Below are positions 27,548 to 36,690 of a DNA stretch of 64,000 bases, one piece after another. Source of the DNA: Vallitalea longa (GTDB lineage Bacteria > Bacillota > Clostridia > Lachnospirales > Vallitaleaceae); assembly GCF_027923465.1 (NCBI RefSeq), contig NZ_BRLB01000001.1:682001-746000 (forward strand), given 5' to 3'. The notes beneath the pieces were generated by a model that was not told the DNA's origin, searched no databases, and saw only the letters and a list, made by a program, of their open reading frames with translations. The stretch's first letter is position 1; each line of letters starts with the position of its first letter. Both the position numbers and the translations under genes were made by a program.

Positions 27548-28225
27548 GTAAACACCTTCCTTTAGTAATTACTCAATTAAATAAATTATGGTTATTATTA
27601 TTCCATATATCTACATGAAGGTCAATGACTGTTTTTATTACATTTATAGATTTAACTATATTGGAAATAAGATTGAGTGAAATAAAATAATAAACAACAA
27701 TAAAGAGAATCAAAATGATTCTCTTTACTCTGGGTTATAATGAGAGGGGATTCTCTATTATATTTTTTTGCGCTTTTACGCTTCTGTATAATATTATGTC
27801 AATTATTAATGTCACATTATGTCCTTTATTATGTCGTCAAGTAGAATTATATATAATACAAGTGTCATTATTTTGTACTTAATTTGTCTTTTATGTGTCT
27901 TTTTTTGCTATTTATTTACAAATAGTTCATTATTTCTATTTTACTTTGATTTATTCTATATATTTATTACTATTAAGTTATATTGTTATAAAAAAGGAAA
28001 TAGAATACTTCTTGCTATTTTGGTCAAAAGTGATATAATATATTTATATTATAATTTATAAATTAGTTCGTTGGTAAGAATTAATACTAATTGATATGCA
28101 AATTAATCTTTAGATATAAAACAATTCATAAGGTTATTATACGTCTAAAAAACTATATTTACATATTAATTTTTAACCATTTTGGTTTAAAGATATATCA
28201 TAAGAAAACATAGAGGTGATTTACA
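27548..28225. other. 678-bp gap without a convincing gene
   Basis: Holds a 12-bp hairpin at 27709-27735 (AAAGAGAATCA with TGATTCTCTTT) and four spaced ATTATGTC-like repeats at 27793-27835. A hydrophobic 80-codon reading frame at 27819-28061 has no ribosome binding site and is not accepted as a gene. Confidence 0.5.
27793..27835 (+). repeat. Four spaced ATTATGTC repeats
   Basis: ATTATGTC occurs at 27793, 27816 and 27828, with ATTAATGTC at 27805. The GTC ends are 13, 10 and 12 nt apart, close to one helical turn. Confidence 0.5.
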
Positions 28226-28540
28226 ATGCTTAATAACAGTCAAGAGACGGAAGTCTATTCATTTAAAAAAGATTCATTGATACTGAGAGATTTACTTGCT
28301 ACTGATAGAACCTTTCTAGCTAACGAAAGAACCTTACTGGCTTATATAAGAACTGCTTTAAGTTTGATTGTAGCTGGCTCTTCTTTTATTAAATTTACTG
28401 ATAATCTAGCTATAGAGATTATTGGAATGATTTTAATACCTTTCGGTACCATCATCGGGATATTAGGATTAATAAAATTCATTAAAACTAACAAGGACCT
28501 AAAAAAAATTAAGAATGCGTCAAATTACAATATAGATTAG
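28226..28540 (+). CDS. DUF202 (YidH family) membrane protein
   Basis: A 104-residue protein with the DUF202 signature TDRTFLANERTLLAYIRTAL (residues about 26-45). Two or three membrane helices follow, and a charged C-terminus ends it. Members are small inner-membrane proteins of unknown function. An AGAGGTGA site precedes the ATG. It is alone on the plus strand and convergent with the ROK gene. Confidence 0.88.
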   Translation: MLNNSQETEVYSFKKDSLILRDLLATDRTFLANERTLLAYIRTALSLIVAGSSFIKFTDNLAIEIIGMILIPFGTIIGILGLIKFIKTNKDLKKIKNASNYNID

Positions 28541-28550
28541 GTTATTACAT

Positions 28551-28608
28551 AGGGCTGTTTTATATTATCTAATTTCTTGTCATTAACTAAGATTAATAAA
28601 CCAGCCCC
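28551..28608. terminator. Probable shared terminator
   Basis: AGGGCTG-TTTTAT pairs with ATAAA-CCAGCCCC across a long AT-rich loop, between the convergent DUF202 and ROK genes. Confidence 0.4.
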
Positions 28609-28610
28609 TA

Positions 28611-29804
28611 TTATTCAAAATTCTTATTTATAAATAATAAAGCTGCCCCTAGAGCAATTGCATTATTTCTATAATCTCCCCCTTTATTTAGTAATATATT
28701 GTTTTGTTTGTTTGATATATACTTATTAATATATTTTAGTAAATAATTATAAAATACATCCGATAGATTTATGGTAGGTCCACTAAGGATAACTTTGCTG
28801 GGATTTACAATTGTAATATAATTGGATAATCCGATAGCAAGTATTTTAGCTGCAAATTCAAAAACTTCATTAGCCAAATATTCTCCAGCTTCTGCGGCTT
28901 TAATAATATCATTAAATGTGATACTGTTAGTACTTTTATTTATAGTAGTATCTCTACCCAATTTTACTAGACTAACATATTTCTTAACAATCGAAAGAAT
29001 AGATGCATAACATTCAACACATCCTGTTTTTCCACAATAACATGAATCACCATCATAATTTACAACCATATGTCCAAATGCATCATTAGAATTATTAATA
29101 GTATGTATTATTTTACCATTAGTAATTACACCCATTCTTATTCCTATTCCACAGTTAACATATACGATATTAGAATATTCGAACAATGTTCCAGACAGAT
29201 ATTCAGCATAGACAGCTGTATTAGCACCATTATCAATGATAACTTGAATATCTAATATATTTTCAAGCATTTCCTTGATAGGGACATTCGCCCAACCTTT
29301 TGCATAGAAATTATTTGGCTTAAAAATTATTCCTTTGTCAACATCTAATGGACCTATAGTACCTAAACCGCCACCTACTATTTTTTCTTTAACGATACCT
29401 AGATGATTCAAACCTTTATTGAAAACGTCTTTTATACTTCTCACAGTTCTTTCAGGTGTCATATCTTTTTTCATCTGAAATTGTTCATTAAATAAAATTT
29501 CTCTTTTTAGATTAGTGATAATTACTTTAGAATAAGTCCTTGAAATATCTATACCTACGAAATAATATTCAAAAGGATTAACATCAAACAATGTTGGTTT
29601 TCTTCCTCCTGTTGATTCCTGCTCACCTATTTCAACAACGAATCTATATCCAATCAAGGTCTGCATTGATCTATTGAGCGTAGTAAGTTTCATATTGGTA
29701 TACTCTATAATCTTTTTTTTAGTTAAAGGTCCAAAACGCAATATAATATTGAAAACCTTTTTATTGTCCTCTGTAAGACTTTCAACATATTTATTAAAAT
29801 ACAT
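28611..29804 (-). CDS. ROK family transcriptional regulator (NagC/XylR type)
   Basis: An N-terminal winged-helix DNA-binding domain (about residues 10-75, GPLTKKKIIEYTNMKLTTLN) precedes a sugar-kinase-like ROK domain. The ROK part has the phosphate loop FVGIDISRTYSKV (about 82), NGANTAVYAEYLSG (about 193) and the zinc motif CYCGKTGCVEC (about 253). Such proteins repress sugar-use genes until a sugar ligand binds. The 397 residues are full length. No sugar gene is adjacent, so the target is unknown. It follows ppiC behind a terminator. Confidence 0.9.
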   Translation of the reverse strand: MYFNKYVESLTEDNKKVFNIILRFGPLTKKKIIEYTNMKLTTLNRSMQTLIGYRFVVEIGEQESTGGRKPTLFDVNPFEYYFVGIDISRTYSKVIITNLKREILFNEQFQMKKDMTPERTVRSIKDVFNKGLNHLGIVKEKIVGGGLGTIGPLDVDKGIIFKPNNFYAKGWANVPIKEMLENILDIQVIIDNGANTAVYAEYLSGTLFEYSNIVYVNCGIGIRMGVITNGKIIHTINNSNDAFGHMVVNYDGDSCYCGKTGCVECYASILSIVKKYVSLVKLGRDTTINKSTNSITFNDIIKAAEAGEYLANEVFEFAAKILAIGLSNYITIVNPSKVILSGPTINLSDVFYNYLLKYINKYISNKQNNILLNKGGDYRNNAIALGAALLFINKNFE

Positions 29805-29826
29805 ATGTCCACATCCTTAGTAAACT

Positions 29827-29855
29827 AACCCACTATTAATTTCTAATAGTGGGTT
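29827..29855 (-). terminator. Terminator after ppiC
   Basis: AACCCACTATTA and TAATAGTGGGTT are perfect 12-bp arms with a 5-nt loop, 10 nt past the parvulin gene stop. Confidence 0.75.
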
Positions 29856-29864
29856 CATATATAA

Positions 29865-30623
29865 TTATTTTAAAGCATCTTCATTAATTTCAACAGAATA
29901 TTGATCTTTCAATTCATTGAATTTATTAGTATATACTTTAGTTTGTTCGTTTCTTAATAAATTTTGTCTTATTTGTTCTTTTACTTGTTCATAAGTTTTT
30001 ATTGCAGCTTCTTTTTTCTCTTCTACTACAATCAAATGATATCCGAATTGTGTTTTTACTATATCACTCAATTCACCTATCTTAAGTTCAAAAGCAGCTT
30101 TATCGAATTCAGGAACCATTCTACCTTTACCGAAGAATCCTAAATCTCCACCTTTTTCTTTTGAAGGACAAGTTGAATATTCTTTTGCAGCTTCATCAAA
30201 AGGTTTACCTTCTTCTATTTCTTTTCTGATTCTTTTTGCTTCTTCTTCTTCTTTTACAAGAATATGTTTAGCTTTCACTTCTTCTGAAGAAACAAAAGAT
30301 TTTCTATTGTCATCATAATATTTCTTCATATCTTCTTCACTAACTGTAACTTTCTCTAGTAGTTTTTGAATTGCAAATCTTTGTAAAAGACTATGTGTAG
30401 CTTCTTCTAATATTTTCTTGAATTCCTCTTCATCTTCTAGTTTGTTGGATGAAGCTTCTAAATAGAATAATTCAGCAGCTACAAGTTCATCTAATAATCT
30501 TTTTCTTCCTTCTACTGTACTTACTTCCATCATTTGTTGTTGAGGTAAAGAGCGCATGATATTCATTAAATGTTCTTTTGTTATTTCTATGCCTTCCACT
30601 TTAGCTAATACATTATTATCCAT
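29865..30623 (-). CDS. Parvulin-type peptidyl-prolyl isomerase
   Basis: Catalyses cis-trans isomerisation of proline bonds. An N-terminal SurA/trigger-like helical region (residues 1-115) precedes a rotamase domain with VKAKHILVKEEEEAKRI (about 117), STCPSKEKGGDLGFFGKG (about 149-166) and FGYHLIVVEEKK (about 199). There is no signal peptide or lipobox, so unlike PrsA it should be cytoplasmic. The 252 residues are complete. An AGAGGAG site precedes the ATG. It is divergent from galM. Confidence 0.9.
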   Translation of the reverse strand: MDNNVLAKVEGIEITKEHLMNIMRSLPQQQMMEVSTVEGRKRLLDELVAAELFYLEASSNKLEDEEEFKKILEEATHSLLQRFAIQKLLEKVTVSEEDMKKYYDDNRKSFVSSEEVKAKHILVKEEEEAKRIRKEIEEGKPFDEAAKEYSTCPSKEKGGDLGFFGKGRMVPEFDKAAFELKIGELSDIVKTQFGYHLIVVEEKKEAAIKTYEQVKEQIRQNLLRNEQTKVYTNKFNELKDQYSVEINEDALK

Positions 30624-30793
30624 AATAATCTCCTCTGTTAATTTATTTAGAATCCTGTATTTCTATAAAAATCGTTTCTATATAATAATATTATATATAT
30701 ACTAAATTTGCAATAATAATTATACTTGACTTTATCTTAAAATTTATTATATATGTATATTGCGTAAATATTACAATATATGGATGTTTTAAT

Positions 30794-30822
30794 TTTACAC
30801 ATTATTAAAATTATAGTATAAT
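30794..30822 (+). promoter_or_regulatory. Promoter of the aldose epimerase gene
   Basis: TTTACA and TATAAT are separated by 17 nt, with the -10 ending 24 nt before the start codon. Confidence 0.7.
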
Positions 30823-30846
30823 CTACACCAAAGGAGTGAGCTAAAA

Positions 30847-31893
30847 ATGGAAATAAAATCTACTAGCTTTGGTATTACAAAATCAGGTAAAGAGGTAACA
30901 AAATACACATTATACAATGATAACAAATGTAGTGTAAGCATTCTTAATTATGGTGGTATAGTCAACAATATCATGGTTCCTGACAAGAACGGCAATATAG
31001 AAAATATTGTACTTGGATTCGATGATATTACTAGTTATGAAGAAAAGTCCCCTTTTTTCGGATGTCTTGTAGGAAGAGTAGCAGGTAGAATCTCTAATGC
31101 ATCCTTTAAAATTGATGATAATGTTTATACTCTTCATGCTAATGATAATGGTAACACTCTTCATGGAGGATTGAATGGTTTTAACTCTGTTATTTGGGAT
31201 ACAAAAAGTATCGTAAAAAAGGATTCCATCTCTCTTATCCTCAATTATTTGAGTAAAGACGGTGAAGAAGGTTTCCCTGGTAATCTTGATATTACCGTTA
31301 CATATACTTTCAATAATAATAATGAACTAGAAATACAGTATAACGGTAATACTGACAAAAAAACTTTAGTAAATATGACTAACCATTCTTATTTCAATTT
31401 ATCGGGTAATGGAAAAAGAGATATTCTTGAACAATATCTACAAATAAATGCGGATAAATATGGTCTAGTCGATACCGAACTCATACCTAACGGTATTGCA
31501 GATGTAAAAAATACTGCATTCGACTTCAGAAACATGAAATTAGTTGGTCAAGATATCAAAAACGATGAAGAACAATTAAAAAATGCTGGTGGATATGACC
31601 ATTTTTATATTCTTGATGATGCTAAAGATATTGCAGCTACTATGTATGATGAAACAAGTGGACGTTATATGGAAGTCGTAACAGATCAAAAATCAGTAAT
31701 CTTCTATGCAAGTAATACCATAGAAGAAGGTGTGAAATTAGCTTCTGACATTGTTACCAAAAAACATATAGCCCTTTGTTTAGAAACACAGTACTATCCA
31801 GATGCCATTAATCAAGATTGCTTTGAATCAAAAATCTTGAATCCAGGTGACACCTATAAAGCTTATACAAAATATTGTTTCAAAGTAAAATAA
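30847..31893 (+). CDS. galM: Aldose 1-epimerase (mutarotase)
   Basis: Interconverts alpha and beta anomers of aldoses such as galactose and glucose. Typical blocks are LNYGGIVNNIMVPDKNG (about residue 34), FFGCLVGRVAGRI (about 73), TLHGGLNGF (about 103), the catalytic histidine in MTNHSYFNLSG (about 178) and the catalytic glutamate in the C-terminal LCLETQYYPDAIN (about 313). The 348 residues are normal. A GGAGTGA site precedes the ATG. Monocistronic, with its own promoter and downstream stem-loop. Confidence 0.94.
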   Translation: MEIKSTSFGITKSGKEVTKYTLYNDNKCSVSILNYGGIVNNIMVPDKNGNIENIVLGFDDITSYEEKSPFFGCLVGRVAGRISNASFKIDDNVYTLHANDNGNTLHGGLNGFNSVIWDTKSIVKKDSISLILNYLSKDGEEGFPGNLDITVTYTFNNNNELEIQYNGNTDKKTLVNMTNHSYFNLSGNGKRDILEQYLQINADKYGLVDTELIPNGIADVKNTAFDFRNMKLVGQDIKNDEEQLKNAGGYDHFYILDDAKDIAATMYDETSGRYMEVVTDQKSVIFYASNTIEEGVKLASDIVTKKHIALCLETQYYPDAINQDCFESKILNPGDTYKAYTKYCFKVK

Positions 31894-31912
31894 TTCACAT
31901 AATTTTATGAGG

Positions 31913-31950
31913 CTTTGCAGAATAAAAATTTATGTGTTTTATTCTGCAAA
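31913..31950 (+). terminator. Stem-loop after galM
   Basis: TTTGCAGAATAAAA and TTTTATTCTGCAAA are 14-bp arms around an AT-rich loop. It lacks a T run on the plus strand, so it may protect the message end or stop transcription weakly. Confidence 0.6.
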
Positions 31951-31977
31951 CCTAACCAATGCCCCCTAATTCCACTG

Positions 31978-32688
31978 TTACTCGCTTAGATCTTTTTCCT
32001 GAGCTGTATGCATCTTTTTGGACTCTCTATAATATCTATTCAGCTTCCTTAGATTATAACTCCACAAAAATATAACAAAAGGTATAAAGATAGCAAATAG
32101 ATTACTGCTTTTCGACATAAGAATATAATCATAAATTCCATGTAATAATACTGGAATGAATAGAGATAATCTTAAATAATACCTTCTTCTATTATAATCT
32201 TCCGCATACTTTGCTAGTGATAAGTAATACCCCATTGTAATAGCAAAGAGCATGTGTGCTGGAACGGAAAAAATAGCTCTTTGCAAACCAATCGTATTGA
32301 CATTAGAATAGCGAAAAACCACATACAATACGTTTTCTACAGTAGCAAACCCTAAGGATGTGAATACAGCATAAACAATACCATCTAACTTTTCATTAAA
32401 TGCTCTATGATTATACGCAAATCTCATTACTATAACTCTTTTGAAAAATTCTTCTGTAAAACCAGCAACTATAAAAGCTACATACGCAACTTGTAGAAAT
32501 CCAGTAAATATATTAAAATAAGAAAGTAATCTTTCAACAAAAATAACCGGTAAAATACTTACACCACCAAGGACAAATATCTTTATTAATAAATGTAATG
32601 GCTCCTTATCATATCTATCAGTTAAATATATCCCTAAAGCTAACGCAATTCCTGGTGTAATAGCTACAACATATAAATCAATATCCAT
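31978..32688 (-). CDS. prsW: PrsW family intramembrane metalloprotease
   Basis: Membrane protease related to PrsW, which in Bacillus cleaves anti-sigma factor RsiW (site 1). The 236 residues have about seven membrane helices and the putative active-site motifs FTEEFFKRVIV (about residue 77), the HMLFAITMGYYLSLA histidine (about 146) and HGIYDYILM (about 184). A GGAGG site precedes the ATG. No sigma/anti-sigma pair lies next to it, so its substrate here is unknown. Family assignment is firm; function is inferred. Confidence 0.88.
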   Translation of the reverse strand: MDIDLYVVAITPGIALALGIYLTDRYDKEPLHLLIKIFVLGGVSILPVIFVERLLSYFNIFTGFLQVAYVAFIVAGFTEEFFKRVIVMRFAYNHRAFNEKLDGIVYAVFTSLGFATVENVLYVVFRYSNVNTIGLQRAIFSVPAHMLFAITMGYYLSLAKYAEDYNRRRYYLRLSLFIPVLLHGIYDYILMSKSSNLFAIFIPFVIFLWSYNLRKLNRYYRESKKMHTAQEKDLSE

Positions 32689-32998
32689 TTGATTCCTCCA
32701 TATACTTGAAATAAGTGAAAAATCTTAAGTATCTTTACTTATAAAAACCTAGTTGATACTAAGACTTGACTATATTTACAAGATACCTTTATGTTTTATT
32801 TTATTGTATTATAGAATAAAATATAATATAATAAAAAGCAACTTAATATAAATATATATATTAATATGCACAAATTGTTATATTCATATTATAATTTATT
32901 TCGAATCAAAAACCATCACATATTAATACATCAGTAAGTAAAAGAAAATATTTATGTCTTATAAAAAAATAAAATTCAATGAAGGGAATGTATGATTA
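32689..32998. other. Divergent intergenic region prsW / pspC
   Basis: About 310 bp of very AT-rich sequence between divergent start codons. I see no gene, strong palindrome or consensus promoter in it. Confidence 0.5.
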
Positions 32999-33391
32999 AT
33001 GGAGAAAAAAATTTATCGTTCAAGAGATGACCAGATGATTAGTGGTGTTTGTTCTGGAATAGCAAAATATTTTAACATAGACCCGACTATCATTAGGATT
33101 CTTTTTGTTATAGCATTATTTTCATGGGGAACAGGCGTATTGATTTACATAATATGTTCTATCGTAATACCACTAGAACCTAAAAAAATTGACACCTATG
33201 ATTATAATTATACAGCCGAAGAAGAAAAACATACTAATAACAATGGAAGAATGATATTAGGACTAATTTTAGTCGTTATCGGTATTGTTTCTATTTTAGA
33301 AAAAATATTCAATTGGTTTAGCTTCGATTTAGTTTGGCCTATTGCCATTATTGGAGTTGGATTCCTTATTCTTACTAAAAACAAAGATTAA
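32999..33391 (+). CDS. PspC domain membrane protein
   Basis: The N-terminal PspC domain is clear: KKIYRSRDDQMISGVCSGIA (residues 3-22), DPTIIRILFV and a first helix ending in CSIVIPLEP. A short charged linker leads to a second, LiaF-like two-helix segment (GRMILGLILVVIGIVSIL and VWPIAIIGVGFLILTK). PspC proteins take part in envelope stress responses. The 130 residues are complete. An AAGGGA site lies 12 nt upstream of the ATG. Monocistronic. Confidence 0.88.
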   Translation: MEKKIYRSRDDQMISGVCSGIAKYFNIDPTIIRILFVIALFSWGTGVLIYIICSIVIPLEPKKIDTYDYNYTAEEEKHTNNNGRMILGLILVVIGIVSILEKIFNWFSFDLVWPIAIIGVGFLILTKNKD

Positions 33392-33393
33392 TG

Positions 33394-33450
33394 AAAGGGT
33401 TGTCTCAATACATCAACTGATTATATTGTATTAGAGACAACCCTTTTTTA
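33394..33450 (+). terminator. Terminator between pspC and the rhamnose operon end
   Basis: AAAGGGTTGTCTC and GAGACAACCCTTT are perfect arms around a 27-nt loop that can itself pair (AATACA/TGTATT), followed by TTTTTTATT on the plus strand. It abuts the stop of the convergent ASRT gene and likely works in both directions. Confidence 0.85.
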
Positions 33451-33810
33451 TTAATATGCTATTGTAGTCATTAGAGCCATTTCAGATTGTGTAGTGTCCA
33501 TTCTGCTATGCTGTACAACAATATTTTGTGAACTCTCCACTTTTATGGCATATGGTACTCCAACAGGAATTTTATTCCCTTCAACATCTATTATTTTGTC
33601 TAACCTTATATGATTGGTTCTTTCTCCCAAACATCGTGCATTAATCTTTCTCATAGGAGCTCTGTCTTCAAAATAAATTGTAAGCTCTATTTCAGCAGTC
33701 TCAGAAGAAGTATTCAACACACATATAGCTTCATGACTATTAAAAGCCCCTGTGCTTTCCATAGGAAGAAAACCATCTGGTATTATCCAAACTTTTTTAC
33801 CAATGTCCAT
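33451..33810 (-). CDS. Sensory rhodopsin transducer (ASRT) family protein
   Basis: A 119-residue soluble all-beta protein recognisable as the ASRT family: GKKVWIIPDGFLPMESTG (residues 4-21), HEAICVLNTS, IELTIYFEDRAPM, RTNHIRLDKI and QHSRMDTTQSEMALMTTIAY at the C-terminus. The founder binds Anabaena sensory rhodopsin, but most homologues occur without rhodopsin and have been proposed to bind small molecules such as sugars. Here it is the last gene of the rhamnose unit, 15 nt behind rhaA with a GGAGG site, which argues for a role in rhamnose use (inference). Confidence 0.85.
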   Translation of the reverse strand: MDIGKKVWIIPDGFLPMESTGAFNSHEAICVLNTSSETAEIELTIYFEDRAPMRKINARCLGERTNHIRLDKIIDVEGNKIPVGVPYAIKVESSQNIVVQHSRMDTTQSEMALMTTIAY

Positions 33811-33824
33811 CTATAATATGCCTC

Positions 33825-35090
33825 CTACTTGCGATTGATCAATACATTATTTTCATAGTCTCTTACTTCATCCAGCCATTCAAGACCAACAGGATAACCG
33901 TTATTTTCACAGAAATAATCCCAAACAGCCTGCCATGGATAAGATTTCAATTCTTCTAACATAGCTAATCTTGTGGTGAAATCAAATCCTCTTTCTGCTT
34001 CTGCCAAGGTGGTTGTAGGTTCCAGCAATGCAATTAATAGAGCTTTTAACATATTTCTCGTACCTATTGACCAAGAAGCTATCCTATTGATACTAGCGTC
34101 AAAGAAATCAAGTCCTATATGCACTCTGTCAAGAAGTTTGTTTCTAATAATCTCTTTAGCTATTTCTTGCAACTCTTCATCTAGAACTATTACATGATCA
34201 CTATCCCAACGTACAGGTCTACTGACATGTAATAATATATCACTGACAAATAAAGATATTGCAGATATTTTATTGGAGATGACTTCTGTTGGATGGAAGT
34301 GTCCTGCATCCAAACATAATACTGTCTTGTTTTTCATTGCGTATCCCATATAGAATTCATGCGAACCTACTACATAACTTTCAGAACCTATTCCAAAAAG
34401 CTTGCTTTCAACAGCATCCAAATGATACTTAGGGTCCATTTTCTCTTCTAGGATTTCATCCAGAGATTCTTCTAATCTTTTTCTAGGTCCTAATTTATCA
34501 ACTGTAATATCTTTAAAACCATCTGGAATCCATATATTATTAACACAAGGTGTACCAAGTTCCTTTCCAAAATACTCACTGATCTTTCTACATCTTTTAA
34601 CATGCTCTATCCAAAAATCTCTAATCTTTTTATCTGGATGAGATAATGTCATTCCATCATCTGCATATTCATGTGAAAATAATGTAGGATTGAAATCAAG
34701 ACCGATATCGTTTTTCTTAGCCCACTCTACCCACTTTTTGAAATGTTTTGGTTCTATTTCGTTACGTTCTATTTTTTCACCATCAGTTTCTAAATAAATT
34801 GCATGTAGATTAAGACGTTTTTTACCTGGAATCAACGAAAAAGCTTTTTCCAGATCACCACGTAATTCTTCTGGTGTCCTTGCTTTCCCCATATAATTAC
34901 CTGTGGATTGAATACCACCAGTTAAATCACCCTCAGAGTTTTCAAAACCACTTACATCATCACCTTGCCAACAGTGAATTGATATAGGTATATCATTAAG
35001 TTTTTTTATAACTTCTTCTGTATCAACCCCTATACCTTTATACATTTCCTTAGCCATATCATATGATTTGATTATATTTTCTTTTTTCAT
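33825..35090 (-). CDS. rhaA: L-rhamnose isomerase
   Basis: Converts L-rhamnose to L-rhamnulose in the cytoplasm with divalent metals. The 421 residues match the E. coli length. The N-terminal [15 protein letters not shown] (about residues 36-50) is diagnostic, and metal-binding blocks include [13 protein letters not shown] (about 155), [14 protein letters not shown] (about 265) and [14 protein letters not shown] (about 299). A GGAGG site precedes the ATG. It follows rhaB by 33 nt and precedes the ASRT gene. Confidence 0.96.
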   Translation of the reverse strand: MKKENIIKSYDMAKEMYKGIGVDTEEVIKKLNDIPISIHCWQGDDVSGFENSEGDLTGGIQSTGNYMGKARTPEELRGDLEKAFSLIPGKKRLNLHAIYLETDGEKIERNEIEPKHFKKWVEWAKKNDIGLDFNPTLFSHEYADDGMTLSHPDKKIRDFWIEHVKRCRKISEYFGKELGTPCVNNIWIPDGFKDITVDKLGPRKRLEESLDEILEEKMDPKYHLDAVESKLFGIGSESYVVGSHEFYMGYAMKNKTVLCLDAGHFHPTEVISNKISAISLFVSDILLHVSRPVRWDSDHVIVLDEELQEIAKEIIRNKLLDRVHIGLDFFDASINRIASWSIGTRNMLKALLIALLEPTTTLAEAERGFDFTTRLAMLEELKSYPWQAVWDYFCENNGYPVGLEWLDEVRDYENNVLINRK

Positions 35091-35123
35091 TATAAAACCT
35101 CCTACATATATTTTTTTGAATTT

Positions 35124-36578
35124 CTATATAAGCTCTTTGAATTTATTCCATTTATCATCTATATTTACATCAAAATCTGGTTTGAATCTTCTTATTTCAA
35201 AAGAATCCATTATAATTTTTCTTGCTTCACTAATATTATCTATTTCTCCTAATGTAATATATTGAACCATAATATTCCCTATAGCCGTAGCTTCGATGGG
35301 ACCTGCGAAGACTTCGCATTCCGTATAATCTGCACATAACTGATTAAGATAATCGTTCTGGCATCCTCCACCTACTATATGTATCTTATTTATGGTTTTA
35401 TTGCTTATTTTTCTAAGTTGCAAGAGAACTTGTTTATATTGTAATGCCAGACTTTCAAATATGCACTTAGCAATTTCACCCACAGTATTAGGAACTATTT
35501 GATTAGTTTCTTTACAATAATTCTTTATTTCATTAACCATATTTTCTGGATTAAGAAATCTGTTGTCATTAGGATTAATAATCGAAATAGATTCTGCTTC
35601 CTTAGCCAATTCAACCAATTTCGCAAAACTATACTTATCATTCAATATTCTCTTGACTTCTTGAATAAGCCACAATCCCATAATGTTTTTAAGAAATCTT
35701 ATAGTATCATAAGCTCCTCCTTCATTGGTAAAATTATAATTTAGAGCTTCTTGACTACATATTGGGATATCACTTTCAATACCCATTAATGACCATGTAC
35801 CAGAACTGATATAAGCAAACTCATAGTCTATTGCAGGAACAGCAACAACAGCCGAACCAGTGTCATGAGTTGCAGGTGCTATTACTTTAAGTCCTTTTAT
35901 ATTGGTTTCACTTTCCAACTTATCATTTAAACTACCTATAACTGTACCTGCTTTGGCTATGCTTGGAAATACGGATGAAGTCAACCCTATCTCCTTTACC
36001 AACTCATCATCCCATGTTTTATCATGTATATTATAGAATTGAGTTGTTGTGGCATTAGTATATTCTACAGCTTTTTCATTACATAATAAGTAGTTTAGAT
36101 AATCTGGGATCATTAGTATAGAGGATATGTTTTCAATAATACTAGGATTAGATTTAACATGTTCATATAGTTGATATAAAGTATTGAATTGTATAAATTG
36201 AATTCCAGTCTTGCTATAAATATCTTCTTTAGATATTTTCTCAGTAAAATCATCTATGGAATTATTTGTTCTATTATCTCTATATGCATATACAGGAGAT
36301 ATTCTTTTACCATCTTTTCCTAATAGAACATAATCTACTGCCCATGTATCAATCCCTATACTATCAGCTTCTAAATCATTATTACTAAATATCTTCAGAC
36401 CCTTGACTATCTCACCAAACAATTTATCAATATCCCAATAAAAACTACCTTTTTCTTTATACATCTGGTTCTTGAATCGATGTATCTCTTTTAGATTGAT
36501 TTTATTATCGGTTAAAGTACTCATGATAACTCGTCCACTTGATGCACCAATATCAACAGCTAAACAATTTCTTCCCAT
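35124..36578 (-). CDS. rhaB: Rhamnulokinase
   Basis: FGGY-family kinase that phosphorylates L-rhamnulose at C1 with ATP. The N-terminal LAVDIGASSGRVIM (residues 5-18) is the phosphate-binding start, ADSIGIDTWAVDYVLLG (about 76) and PATHDTGSAVVAVPA (about 236) are family blocks, and HIVGGGCQNDYLNQLCAD (about 400) closes the adenine site. The 484 residues are full length. An AAGGAG site precedes the ATG. It is the first of the rhaB-rhaA-ASRT set downstream of the AraC regulator. Confidence 0.95.
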   Translation of the reverse strand: MGRNCLAVDIGASSGRVIMSTLTDNKINLKEIHRFKNQMYKEKGSFYWDIDKLFGEIVKGLKIFSNNDLEADSIGIDTWAVDYVLLGKDGKRISPVYAYRDNRTNNSIDDFTEKISKEDIYSKTGIQFIQFNTLYQLYEHVKSNPSIIENISSILMIPDYLNYLLCNEKAVEYTNATTTQFYNIHDKTWDDELVKEIGLTSSVFPSIAKAGTVIGSLNDKLESETNIKGLKVIAPATHDTGSAVVAVPAIDYEFAYISSGTWSLMGIESDIPICSQEALNYNFTNEGGAYDTIRFLKNIMGLWLIQEVKRILNDKYSFAKLVELAKEAESISIINPNDNRFLNPENMVNEIKNYCKETNQIVPNTVGEIAKCIFESLALQYKQVLLQLRKISNKTINKIHIVGGGCQNDYLNQLCADYTECEVFAGPIEATAIGNIMVQYITLGEIDNISEARKIIMDSFEIRRFKPDFDVNIDDKWNKFKELI

Positions 36579-36690
36579 AAAAAAACTCCTTATAAATTAG
36601 TATATATTAATCATACCTAATGATTAATAATTATTCATTAACTTATAAGGATATTTATATTAACAAAATCAGATATCAATTTTCTTTCAC

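Noticed and set aside
27819-28061. 80-codon plus-strand reading frame rich in Phe, Tyr and Leu
   Set aside because: No ribosome binding site, AT-driven hydrophobic composition and no family resemblance; its start codon falls within a repeat array.
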